Of a stretch of 9,740 nucleotides of DNA, positions 1 through 7,977 are shown one piece after another. The notes beneath the pieces were generated by a model, which saw nothing but the letters and a program-made list of their open reading frames with translations, searched no databases and was not told where the DNA came from. Position 1 is the stretch's first letter; the number at the start of each line of letters is the position of its first letter. The position numbers and the translations under genes are program-made. The stretch is from 2-02-FULL-66-14 sp964651335 (GTDB lineage: Bacteria > Pseudomonadota > Gammaproteobacteria > Burkholderiales > SG8-39): assembly GCA_964651335.1 (NCBI GenBank), contig CAZYVT010000099.1, positions 1 to 9,740 on the forward strand. Reading direction: 5' to 3'.

Positions 1-52
1 CTTCGATCGGGTCGAATCGCTGAAGCCTGCGGGCGAACTGCTCGGGCGCTAG
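1..52 (+). CDS. C-terminal tail of an unidentified upstream CDS (partial)
   Basis: An open frame enters from the left edge and ends at a TAG at 50-52. The last residues read FDRVESLKPAGELLGR. Its composition is plausible for the end of a globular protein, but 16 residues are too few to assign a family. It could equally be a chance open frame, since only about 50 bases are visible. No terminator with a T-run follows it; the nearest structure is a short GC hairpin, CGCGC-TAA-GCGCG, at 97-109. Confidence 0.3.
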   Translation, partial: FDRVESLKPAGELLGR

Positions 53-180
53 CTCCGTGTGCCGGCCAACAGACTTCGACAATCCTCAAGAAATGCCGCG
101 CTAAGCGCGCCAGCGAACGGAATCGGCCGCGCAGTCGGCGTACCTTCGGTTGCAAGTCGTAACGCGCACCCACGATTGCG

Positions 181-519
181 ATGCGAATGAATTCAATCGC
201 GTGCGCACTTGTCGTTAGTCACATAGGCCATGAACTCTCGCCGCCGCCGGACGTGGCGAACGCGCCGGCCAGAAACTCCGCCATTTCCTCGCGACGTGCC
301 GCCATAGTCGAAGCGAACGAAGCGGCGCGCAGGCTTGGACAGGCGCGGCTGGCGCGCGAGCGAGGCGCAAAACCGCTGTCCGGCGAGCAGGCTCGAGGAA
401 CCGACGCAAGCGCGGTGAACCATCGTTACTGGCGGCGCCAGGAAAAACTGCGGCACGAGGTCGAGCAGGCACTGCGCCGGTCGAACGAAACGCGCCAGTC
501 GCTCCACGCGAGCCGCTGA
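181..519 (+). CDS. Hypothetical small basic protein, 112 aa
   Basis: I do not recognise a family. The ORF starts at ATG 181, with a second ATG at 187, and ends in TGA at 517-519. The N-terminus has a weak hydrophobic stretch (about residues 5-15, IACALVVSHI), too short and poorly shaped for a confident signal peptide. From about residue 38 it becomes Arg/Ala/Glu-rich and looks helical (RRAAIVEANEAARRLGQARLARERG). A WRRQEKLRHEVEQALRRSNETR segment at about 84-105 looks like a charged helix. That C-terminal composition reads like real coding sequence, while the first 35 residues look less convincing. No Shine-Dalgarno precedes either ATG, so the true start may differ. Two overlapping minus-strand ORFs (193-507 and 215-472) look like shadows. 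It points away from the minus-strand envelope block that begins at 644. Confidence 0.4.
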   Translation: MRMNSIACALVVSHIGHELSPPPDVANAPARNSAISSRRAAIVEANEAARRLGQARLARERGAKPLSGEQARGTDASAVNHRYWRRQEKLRHEVEQALRRSNETRQSLHASR

Positions 520-643
520 GGAATCCGGGCTGAACCGCCTTGCCGCGAGGCCGATTGAGCTTGCCGTGCTTGTCCGGATCGATTCATCGGTGTTCCATTT
601 GATCCTGGATTGACGGTCTGCCTCGCCCAGCTCTTTACCAACC

Positions 644-835
644 CTACGCCTTACCGCCCCGTGGTCCGAGGAAATACCACAGGATCAAGCCCAGTAACGG
701 CAGTAGCACCACCGCGATTACCCAAATCAATTTCTTCTCATTGGAAACGGAGCTTTGAAGAATATTGACAATCGCCCAGATATCACCAGCGAGTACCAGC
801 AGGGCCCAGAGACCGTTGTATCCCATGTTCATCAT
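644..835 (-). CDS. PLDc_N domain small integral membrane protein, 63 aa
   Basis: A very small membrane protein with two predicted transmembrane helices, at about residues 7-26 (NGLWALLVLAGDIWAIVNIL) and 36-56 (LIWVIAVVLLPLLGLILWYF). They are joined by a short polar loop (SSVSNEKK) and followed by a GPRGGKA tail. The helix pair ending in WYFLGPR is the signature of the PLDc_N domain (phospholipase D-nuclease N-terminal), found at the N-terminus of cardiolipin synthases and as stand-alone proteins; no catalytic HKD domain is present here. The stand-alone form has no firm function that I know of; a membrane anchoring or envelope role is inference. The start ATG (835-833) overlaps the TGA of the AsmA-family gene (834-832), an ATGA overlap that implies translational coupling in one transcript. 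A second ATG follows immediately at 832-830 and could also be used. Confidence 0.8.
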   Translation of the reverse strand: MMNMGYNGLWALLVLAGDIWAIVNILQSSVSNEKKLIWVIAVVLLPLLGLILWYFLGPRGGKA

Positions 836-2205
836 TCTGGGTTCCTTCCGCTTTTATTTGGCATTTTCTCTTCCTTCTTGCCGAACAAGCCTTCGGCCCA
901 ACCTCCTAGTTTTGCACCCACGGAAGTGCCGAACCCTGGGCCCAATATGACAGTGCCAACCGCCGCGCCCGCCATGGTTCCAGCAGTGGGATAGAGTAAC
1001 GGTGCGTCGACCGTTCCCGCAACGTTGAGCGGCACGTTGCCGCTGGTGCCCACCGCTTTGACCTGGGCGTTGATACGCCCCGACAGTTCCTTCTTCGGTG
1101 AGATGCTCACATTGCCGTCAGCGGCCAGCGCGCCCGAGGCGATCCTGAGTTGCGTGAAACGGTAGTTGCCGTGCTCCATGGCGAGATGCCCGGACAACTG
1201 CTCGAAACGGGTTTCTCCGCCGGTCGTTCCCTGCTTGATCAGATTGGTGGCGGCTTTCTGGATGTCAACACCGTGGAGCGCGCCGTTCTGCACGTTAAAA
1301 AGCGTTTCCAGCCGCAACGCATTCATAAGCTGGTCTGCGGATGCCGCCGAGGCGGAGAAAACCGGTTTGGCATTGAGCTTGCCGCTGACGTGGGTGCCGG
1401 GTGACAGCAGGGAAGCGACTTGCTGCAGCTCCAGCTGGCGGACGTCGAGATTGCCGTCGAGGTGCAGCCCTTTCTGCCAACTGATGGTCGTCTTGCCAAG
1501 GGCTGTGCCGCCATAGAGCTTGGCGCTCACCTCGCCCAAGTTGGCATCGTTGAGCGTCGCCACCCCCTTGATGATCAACTCGTCGAACACGAGCGCCGGC
1601 CCGACCGGCAATGTCCACGATTTTGCGCTGGCATCGATCAGATATTTGGACTGGTCAGGCTTGATGAGCGCCTTGAGCTTGCCGTCCTGCGTGGTAATCG
1701 ATGCGTCCGCGGGTTCGCCCTTGCTGTCGAGGCTCACGCGTGCATCAAACGGACCAAAGCTCGCTTTGCCGAACTTGACCAGTGCGTTATTGAGACGGAT
1801 GCTCACGACCCGGACTTGCGGTGGTGGTTGCGGCGACTTGGCGGCATCCGGCTTGGCCCATGCCGGAATCTTGTCGATCGCCTTCCGCGTCAGGACCAGA
1901 GAATCGATCTCGATGCTTCTGATGACCCGGGTCGACTGCAGCAACGAGAAAAGATCGGGGGTCACCATCACTTTTCCGACCTTGATGTCATCGGTCTTGC
2001 CGACCGTGATGCCGTCGACCGTGACATGCGGCAATGGCAGGGCCGCGAACTTTATGCTTTTGATCGACACCGGCTCTTTGAGCCTGGCCGAGACCTCTTT
2101 TTCGATCCGCGGAATGTAATCGTCGAGCGAGATGAAAAACGGCAATGCCCCCGCGATCACGAGCAGCGCCGCGAGCGCGATCAGTGTGCGTTTAAGCCAT
2201 CTCAC
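832..2205 (-). CDS. AsmA family envelope protein, 457 aa
   Basis: An inner-membrane-anchored protein of the AsmA-like group, whose members have large periplasmic beta-rich domains; related proteins are linked to outer-membrane assembly and phospholipid transport between membranes. Residues 1-4 are charged, then a single TM anchor lies at about 5-25 (KRTLIALAALLVIAGALPFF). The family-typical start of the periplasmic part follows: DDYIPRIEKEVSARLKEPVSI, about 28-48. The middle consists of alternating short strands. The C-terminal AsmA signature is visible at about 360-402 (ADGNVSISPKKELSGRINA ... PLNVAGTVDAP), then a Gly/Ala-rich stretch (about 405-440) and a charged tail. It is shorter than E. 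coli AsmA, in line with the smaller AsmA-like paralogues. The start is GTG at 2205-2203: no ATG lies near, and the positive-inside anchor begins right there, but no clear Shine-Dalgarno precedes it. Its stop overlaps the start of the PLDc_N gene. A strong inverted repeat (2219-2253) sits 13 nt upstream of the start. Confidence 0.85.
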   Translation of the reverse strand: MRWLKRTLIALAALLVIAGALPFFISLDDYIPRIEKEVSARLKEPVSIKSIKFAALPLPHVTVDGITVGKTDDIKVGKVMVTPDLFSLLQSTRVIRSIEIDSLVLTRKAIDKIPAWAKPDAAKSPQPPPQVRVVSIRLNNALVKFGKASFGPFDARVSLDSKGEPADASITTQDGKLKALIKPDQSKYLIDASAKSWTLPVGPALVFDELIIKGVATLNDANLGEVSAKLYGGTALGKTTISWQKGLHLDGNLDVRQLELQQVASLLSPGTHVSGKLNAKPVFSASAASADQLMNALRLETLFNVQNGALHGVDIQKAATNLIKQGTTGGETRFEQLSGHLAMEHGNYRFTQLRIASGALAADGNVSISPKKELSGRINAQVKAVGTSGNVPLNVAGTVDAPLLYPTAGTMAGAAVGTVILGPGFGTSVGAKLGGWAEGLFGKKEEKMPNKSGRNPE

Positions 2206-2218
2206 GCTTAGTGCTGTT

Positions 2219-2253
2219 AGTGCGAGTTACGCAGTTACGCGTAAACTCGCACT
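2219..2253 (-). promoter_or_regulatory. Inverted repeat / hairpin before the AsmA-family gene
   Basis: On the + strand the left arm AGTGCGAGTTACGC (2219-2232) and the right arm GCGTAAACTCGCACT (2239-2253) pair over 14 bp with one bulged base, leaving a 6-nt loop. The same stretch holds a perfect tandem 8-mer, AGTTACGC twice (2225-2240). It lies between the stop of the exported-protein gene (2291) and the GTG of the AsmA-family gene, both on the minus strand. No T-run follows on either strand, so it is not a classic intrinsic terminator. It could be an operator, an mRNA processing or attenuation structure, or a 3' stabilising hairpin for the upstream gene. The structure is seen; the function is inference. 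Confidence 0.5.
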
Positions 2254-2290
2254 GAACTGCAATTGAAGATGCATGGCTTGCCCGTATTAC

Positions 2291-3001
2291 CTATTTGCGT
2301 TCCTGACCTCGTTCCTCACCTTTCTCGCGGTCTTTCCCCTGCCCTTGCCCCCGCCTTGGCTCCTGCGACGCTCCCTGCTGTCCCCGCTGAGAAGGCGCGG
2401 GCGCTCTTTGCGCTGCCTGCTCCTGATAGTGCTGCCGCACTACGGTGTCACGCGGCTGGTAACGGTAATTCTGGCTGTGAAGCGCCGGCTGCTGCTCCAC
2501 TCGGGGATACCGATCTCCTGAATACTGCCGCTGGTAGACAGGCAGCGGGGCGGGCGCTGGAGCAGAACTGCGGTTCCACCTGTCCCATCCGCTTCGCTGC
2601 TGCTCCCATTGATTGCCCCAGTGCTGGCCCCAGCGTGGTGGCGCATCCGACCGCCACCCGCGAAAGTACCCAGGAGGATCCCGGTAGTAGCGCACAGGGA
2701 TACGCAGCACGAACAGCGGCACAACCTCTGGGGCCACAAGCCCCCAGGGCCCGTTGTACCAGGAGCTCGCGTACCAGTTATCCCCCTGGTATACCCAGTA
2801 CATGCCATCGTAAAAGAAATAGTTCGAATTCAGTCGCGGAGCGTAGTAGACCGGGTAACCCGGCACCTGGACGAATTCCGGGTACAGGGGCAGGTTGATC
2901 CCGATGCTCACGCCGGGAAGCCCGATGCCGATGCTCACCTGAGCCATGGCCGAAGTCACCGACCAAAACAGCATCCACAGCACAATCAATCCGTAGCGCA
3001 T
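2291..3001 (-). CDS. Exported Tyr/Trp-rich protein of unknown function, 236 aa
   Basis: A secreted or periplasmic protein. Residues 1-20 form a clear Sec signal peptide (MRYGLIVLWMLFWSVTSAMA, AMA cleavage motif). The mature part opens with a Gly/Ile/Pro stretch (VSIGIGLPGVSIGINLPLYPEFVQVPGYPVYYAP), then a Trp/Tyr-rich segment at about 60-86 (NYFFYDGMYWVYQGDNWYASSWYNGPW) and a Trp-rich region at about 115-143 (FRGWRSDAPPRWGQHWGNQWEQQ...WDRWNR). The tail from about 155 is Gln/Arg/Glu-rich and probably disordered. I recognise this architecture as a conserved uncharacterised protein of Burkholderiales-type bacteria; no enzymatic motif is visible. The Trp/Tyr blocks recall those of the DUF6600-like protein encoded upstream, so related envelope roles are plausible. 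The start is well supported: GGAGG lies 7-8 nt before the ATG on the minus strand (about 3006-3012). Its upstream region carries the element shared with the gene starting at 5421. Confidence 0.8.
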   Translation of the reverse strand: MRYGLIVLWMLFWSVTSAMAQVSIGIGLPGVSIGINLPLYPEFVQVPGYPVYYAPRLNSNYFFYDGMYWVYQGDNWYASSWYNGPWGLVAPEVVPLFVLRIPVRYYRDPPGYFRGWRSDAPPRWGQHWGNQWEQQRSGWDRWNRSSAPAPAPLPVYQRQYSGDRYPRVEQQPALHSQNYRYQPRDTVVRQHYQEQAAQRAPAPSQRGQQGASQEPRRGQGQGKDREKGEERGQERK

Positions 3002-3091
3002 TTGCTTCCTCCAGTTCGATCACCGGGGTCGGAGTGTTGTCAACGGAAAGTGACACCGACCTCAACTCTTCAAAAATTGCTCTTGTGCCAG

Positions 3092-3097
3092 ATTATC
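3092..3097 (-). promoter_or_regulatory. Candidate -10 box for the exported protein gene
   Basis: Reading the minus strand, GATAAT (3097-3092) matches TATAAT at 5/6. It lies 18 nt downstream of the conserved element at 3140-3116. The predicted start of transcription would be near 3085, giving a leader of about 84 nt to the ATG at 3001. No TTGACA-like -35 is present at the right distance; the end of the conserved element occupies that place, which suggests an activator-dependent or alternative-sigma promoter. This is inference from spacing. Confidence 0.4.
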
Positions 3098-3115
3098 CGA
3101 TTCCCCCAGGGACAT

Positions 3116-3140
3116 TCTGTGCGCTATCGTACATAAGGCG
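3116..3140 (-). promoter_or_regulatory. Shared upstream element, copy A
   Basis: On the minus strand it starts CGCCTTATGTACGATAGCGC and continues with ACAGA. It matches 5491-5515 at 21 of 25 positions. The core is an imperfect dyad, GTACG-ATAG-CGCAC (one wobble-type mismatch). It lies 114 nt before the ATG of the exported protein and 18 nt before a GATAAT box. I do not recognise the motif. A dimeric regulator site or part of a non-sigma70 promoter are the likely readings. Confidence 0.5.
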
Positions 3141-3420
3141 ATCGGATCGCCGTTCTCGCGGTAGAGGTTCGCGCCGCCCGCACTCGCTGCGCGGCGTATC
3201 GGCCGGACACAGCCAGAGCGCCCGGCGATATTGGGCAGACACTCGGTGTCGGTGAAGCTGGGAGTCGGCTGTCCGCGTGCCATTCGCGGCAAAGGGTTTG
3301 TTCATGGAAGCACAGCGATGCGCGGTGGCGTACATACCGCGTAACGGATTCGCGTTAAACAGGCGAGTACGCCGGCACTAAACCGCGCATAAGTGCGCCC
3401 CGGACGGGCCTGCAGCATCG
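3141..3420. other. Intergenic region without a supported gene; two tandem hairpins
   Basis: Together with the promoter region 3002-3140 this makes about 420 bases between the stop of the DUF6600-like gene and the next start. Short ORFs exist on both strands but none has a family-like sequence. Two adjacent inverted repeats are visible: CGCGGT/ACCGCG (3321-3326 / 3336-3341, 9-nt loop) and TAACG/CGTTA (3342-3346 / 3353-3357, 6-nt loop). A third, GCGCA-TAAG-TGCGC, lies at 3385-3398. None has a T-run, so they are weak candidates for the transcript end of the DUF6600-like gene or for 3' stabilising structures. Confidence 0.35.
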
Positions 3421-5421
3421 CTACGGCTTGCGCTTCTTATCCTCTTCCTCGCGCTTCAGTTTCTCCTCGAGCCTCAGTTTCTCCTCGAGCTTCAGCTGCT
3501 CGTCGCTCTTCTTCTCTCCGCGTTTTTCTGCGGATTTGGCGGCTTCAGGCTTCGGCTGTGGCGCTTTCTGCCCCTCCGGCGGTCTCGGCACGGCCACTGG
3601 TGGCTGTGGAGCCTCTTGCGCTTCCGGCCGCTGCGGTCGCTTCTGTGCTTCGGGCGGCTGTGGTGCTTTCTGCGCCTCCGGCGGTCTCGGCACGCTCACT
3701 GGCGGTTGCGGCGCCTTCCGGGCCTCCGGTGGCTGTGGAGCCTCTTGCGCTTCCCGCGCCCGTGGTCCTTTCTTCGCTTCGGATGGCTGCGGCCCCTTCT
3801 TTGCTTCAGGCGGCTGTAGTCCCTTCGCCGCTTCCGGCGCCTGCCGCCCTCCAGGGGCAACAGCTTGCTGCCTGGGTGGCGCCACTGCAGGCTGCGCGGG
3901 ACTGACGAGTTTGACGGACGGTGCCGGCGCCGGCGCGGTGGGCTTCACCGCCGCCAGCGCGGCTGCATCGAGCGGCCTACCGGGATTCGCCGCGAGTGCG
4001 GACTGTTTTGCCGCAAACGGGACGGGCGCGGGCGGCGGCGATGCCTTCGCCACGACCGGCCGTTGCAGCGCTTCCGCCGGCGGCCTGCTGCCCGGTGCCG
4101 CCGCGCCGCGCACGCTGGCCTGGACCGGCGCTACCGCGGCCACTGCCGTGACCGGCGCCGCCGCGATCGCCTCTTTCGACAGTCGGACTGCGGCCCTCCC
4201 GACCGGCTGCGATTGCACGAACGCAGTGCTCGGAACGGCAACGATCGCGCCGGGCACCTGTTGGTTGACGTACGTGATGTTGCTCACGTTGATGTTGTTG
4301 TACACGTTGGTGATGTTGGTGGTGTTGATCGTCGTATTGCTGGTGTTGATGTTGTTGAAATAGCTTCGGCTCACCGGGTATGACGGCCGGTACACGTCGC
4401 GGGGGCCGAGCGGAAACCACGCAACGCCTGCGACGTTACCGATGGAGATCGCGATCTGGAAATTGCTGCCGCCGACGAATGCGACCAGGGCGGGCGCGTA
4501 GACCGCCCGCGAGCGAACCGGACCGGGGACCCAGCCCCAGGTCCCGCTGATGTTCGCCCAGCGGCCGTAGTGAGATACCGCGAAGCCCCAAGGCGCGTCA
4601 TCCACCCAGGTCCAGCCCCACGGGTCGACCCACGCCCAATGTCCGTCGTGGTAAGGCGCCCAGCCGATCGCGACGCGAGTCGGTACCCACACGTTGCCGT
4701 AGCCCTCGGCGGCGCGCCAGCTGCCGTAGTCGTCCAGGTCCTCGTAGCCGATCACATCGCGCGAGACGTAGCGTGCGGAAACCGCTCCGCGGCGATCGCG
4801 GTCGGACGACCAGCGGTCGAATTCGTCGAGGCGCGGCGCGTCGACATACTGGTACTCGCGCAAGCCGGTCCCCGTGAAGCGATACGGTTGCCGCGAATCG
4901 ATTACATACGCCGCGTCTTCGCCGTACACCTCACCTTGGCCTTTGCGCACGACGATCGTCGTCGCATTGCCGTCGGGATCCACTTCGATCCGGTATTCGC
5001 CGGGTTGCCGAAGGGTGAAGGCGAGATTCGGCGTGTCGACTTCGAACACCTGGTTGGACTCGAGACGACGCACGCGGACGTTCAGCGTGCCTTGCGCCAA
5101 CTGCACCTGTGCGACGCGATCCTCGAGATTGAGCAGCGTCACGCTGGTACTCCCGCTCATGCGGATCACGGCCGAGCCGACTTGCAGTTCCGCCCGCGCT
5201 CCGGCATCCACCCACAGACGATCGCCGGTGATCAGTGGCCGATTGATCGTGGCGTGTACCCAATCGTTCTCGCCGGCGGGTGAGAAACTGACCGCGCCGG
5301 CCATGTAGCCGAGACGCGCGACGCGCGACGGCGGGTCCGCGCTGGCCCATCCGGTCAATACCAACGCGGAGACGCCGAGCAGCAGCGCGAAGATTCGAGC
5401 GCGACTGTGTTGCTTATGCAT
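3421..5421 (-). CDS. Exported DUF6600 / FecR-like protein with proline-rich repeat tail, 666 aa
   Basis: A secreted or periplasmic protein of unknown function. Signal peptide at about 1-28 (FALLLGVSALVLTGWASA). A FecR-like beta-rich domain spans about 34-165 (AGAVSFSPAGENDWVHATINRPLITGDRLW ... ARAELQVGSAVIRMSG ... GQGEVYG). The DUF6600-type Trp-rich region at about 235-300 has repeated W-V-P/D-P-W-G-W units (WVPTRVAIGWAPYHDGHWAWVDPWGWTW, then WGWVPGPVRSRAVYAP). An Asn/Thr/Ile-rich stretch follows at about 355-386. From about 395 it is Ala/Pro-rich low complexity, with degenerate PQPPEAxK units at about 525-625, and it ends in a Lys/Glu-rich probable coiled coil (630-666). FecR domains in the classic system sense signals for ECF sigma factors, but no sigma factor or receptor gene is adjacent, so that role is not implied. 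The start is supported by GGAG 7 nt before the ATG and by the signal peptide. The upstream region carries the element shared with the 3001 gene. Confidence 0.85.
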   Translation of the reverse strand: MHKQHSRARIFALLLGVSALVLTGWASADPPSRVARLGYMAGAVSFSPAGENDWVHATINRPLITGDRLWVDAGARAELQVGSAVIRMSGSTSVTLLNLEDRVAQVQLAQGTLNVRVRRLESNQVFEVDTPNLAFTLRQPGEYRIEVDPDGNATTIVVRKGQGEVYGEDAAYVIDSRQPYRFTGTGLREYQYVDAPRLDEFDRWSSDRDRRGAVSARYVSRDVIGYEDLDDYGSWRAAEGYGNVWVPTRVAIGWAPYHDGHWAWVDPWGWTWVDDAPWGFAVSHYGRWANISGTWGWVPGPVRSRAVYAPALVAFVGGSNFQIAISIGNVAGVAWFPLGPRDVYRPSYPVSRSYFNNINTSNTTINTTNITNVYNNINVSNITYVNQQVPGAIVAVPSTAFVQSQPVGRAAVRLSKEAIAAAPVTAVAAVAPVQASVRGAAAPGSRPPAEALQRPVVAKASPPPAPVPFAAKQSALAANPGRPLDAAALAAVKPTAPAPAPSVKLVSPAQPAVAPPRQQAVAPGGRQAPEAAKGLQPPEAKKGPQPSEAKKGPRAREAQEAPQPPEARKAPQPPVSVPRPPEAQKAPQPPEAQKRPQRPEAQEAPQPPVAVPRPPEGQKAPQPKPEAAKSAEKRGEKKSDEQLKLEEKLRLEEKLKREEEDKKRKP
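3555..3715 (-). repeat. Direct repeat inside the proline-rich tail of the DUF6600-like gene
   Basis: Bases 3555-3613 and 3657-3715 are two 59-base copies matching at 51 positions, offset by 102 bases (34 codons). They encode near-identical stretches containing PQPPVxVPRPPExQKAPQP. Smaller PPEAxK units lie between and beyond them. The repeat keeps frame, as expected for length-variable low-complexity tails, and could recombine or slip in multiples of three. Confidence 0.75.
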
Positions 5422-5465
5422 GGTAATGCTCCAATCCGTTTTCGAAGCCTTTCATCGACAGGTGA

Positions 5466-5471
5466 ATTATT
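5466..5471 (-). promoter_or_regulatory. Candidate -10 box for the DUF6600-like gene
   Basis: On the minus strand AATAAT (5471-5466) matches TATAAT at 5/6. It lies 19 nt downstream of the conserved element at 5515-5491, nearly the same spacing as in front of the 3001 gene. Transcription would start near 5459, about 38 nt before the ATG. The -35 position falls on the end of the element (CGGAGC), which is not TTGACA-like. Confidence 0.4.
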
Positions 5472-5490
5472 TCCCTTGCCGCGAAGGCGC

Positions 5491-5515
5491 TCCGTACGCT
5501 AACGCACATAAGGCG
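5491..5515 (-). promoter_or_regulatory. Shared upstream element, copy B
   Basis: On the minus strand it starts CGCCTTATGTGCGTTAGCGT and continues with ACGGA. It matches copy A at 21 of 25 positions, including 10 identical leading bases. The dyad here is GTGCG-TTAG-CGTAC, the mirror of the mismatch in copy A, so the pair implies an ideal site GTGCG-N4-CGCAC. It lies 69 nt before the ATG of the DUF6600-like gene. Confidence 0.5.
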
Positions 5516-5904
5516 GACGAGTTTCTTGGTTCCCTGACCTCATCTGGCAGCGAGCTTCCCCATGCCCGAGTCAATAAAGGCGCTCGAGGCTCGGAGTCAC
5601 AAGAACGCAATGTCTAACGGATACATCCCGGATGAACCGAATTTGCTATCACGTAATCCTGTGCGGCCTGCTGAAGAAGGCCGATGCGGAGATCGCCACG
5701 CTGAAAGCCGACGGCACGGCTTGATTGATTGCCGACGCGCGGGGCGTTCCTTTCATCGTGCGCGCCAGCGCACGGAGCAAACCTGCGTAAAGTGCAAACA
5801 TGGGTCAGTACCTAGATCTTGGTCGCGGGCACGAACAGCAGCAGCGGAAACAATCAAGCACTTAGCGTTAGTGAGCTGGTTGCCGGTGCAGACCATCAGA
5901 ACCT
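5516..5904. other. Intergenic region, no supported gene
   Basis: With 5422-5515 this is about 480 bases between the uvrB stop and the DUF6600-like start. A 30-codon ORF at 5632-5724 (+) ends in LLKKADAEIATLKADGTA, which resembles a real protein end, but it has no Shine-Dalgarno and may be a remnant or chance. A perfect 6-bp inverted repeat, CGTGCG/CGCACG, lies at 5757-5774 with a 6-nt spacer. A weak inverted repeat at 5859-5873 (CACT/AGTG) lies just downstream of uvrB on its strand, followed by a moderately T-rich run; it is at best a poor terminator. Confidence 0.4.
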
Positions 5905-7938
<2,034 letters not shown>

Positions 7939-7977
7939 AGGTAGAATCGGAGGGTGAAAAACATTCGAGTCTAGCAA

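Noticed and set aside
1420..2211. Long plus-strand ORFs opposite the AsmA-family gene (also 5914-6984 opposite uvrB and 3428-4363 opposite the DUF6600-like gene)
   Set aside because: They are antisense shadows in GC-rich coding DNA; their translations are Arg/Ala/Cys-rich and have no family features.
3015..3043. TTGACA-based promoter for the 3001 gene
   Set aside because: A perfect TTGACA lies at 3043-3038 on the minus strand, but the hexamer 17 bases downstream is ATCGAA, with almost no match to TATAAT. The GATAAT box at 3097-3092 is the better candidate.
3062..3335. Minus-strand ORFs of 76 and 80 codons in the region upstream of the 3001 gene
   Set aside because: They overlap each other in different frames and cover the shared promoter element; no recognisable domain or Shine-Dalgarno.
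5859..5873. Intrinsic terminator of uvrB
   Set aside because: The inverted repeat CACT/AGTG has only four clean base pairs and an internal mismatch, and the following T-run is interrupted.
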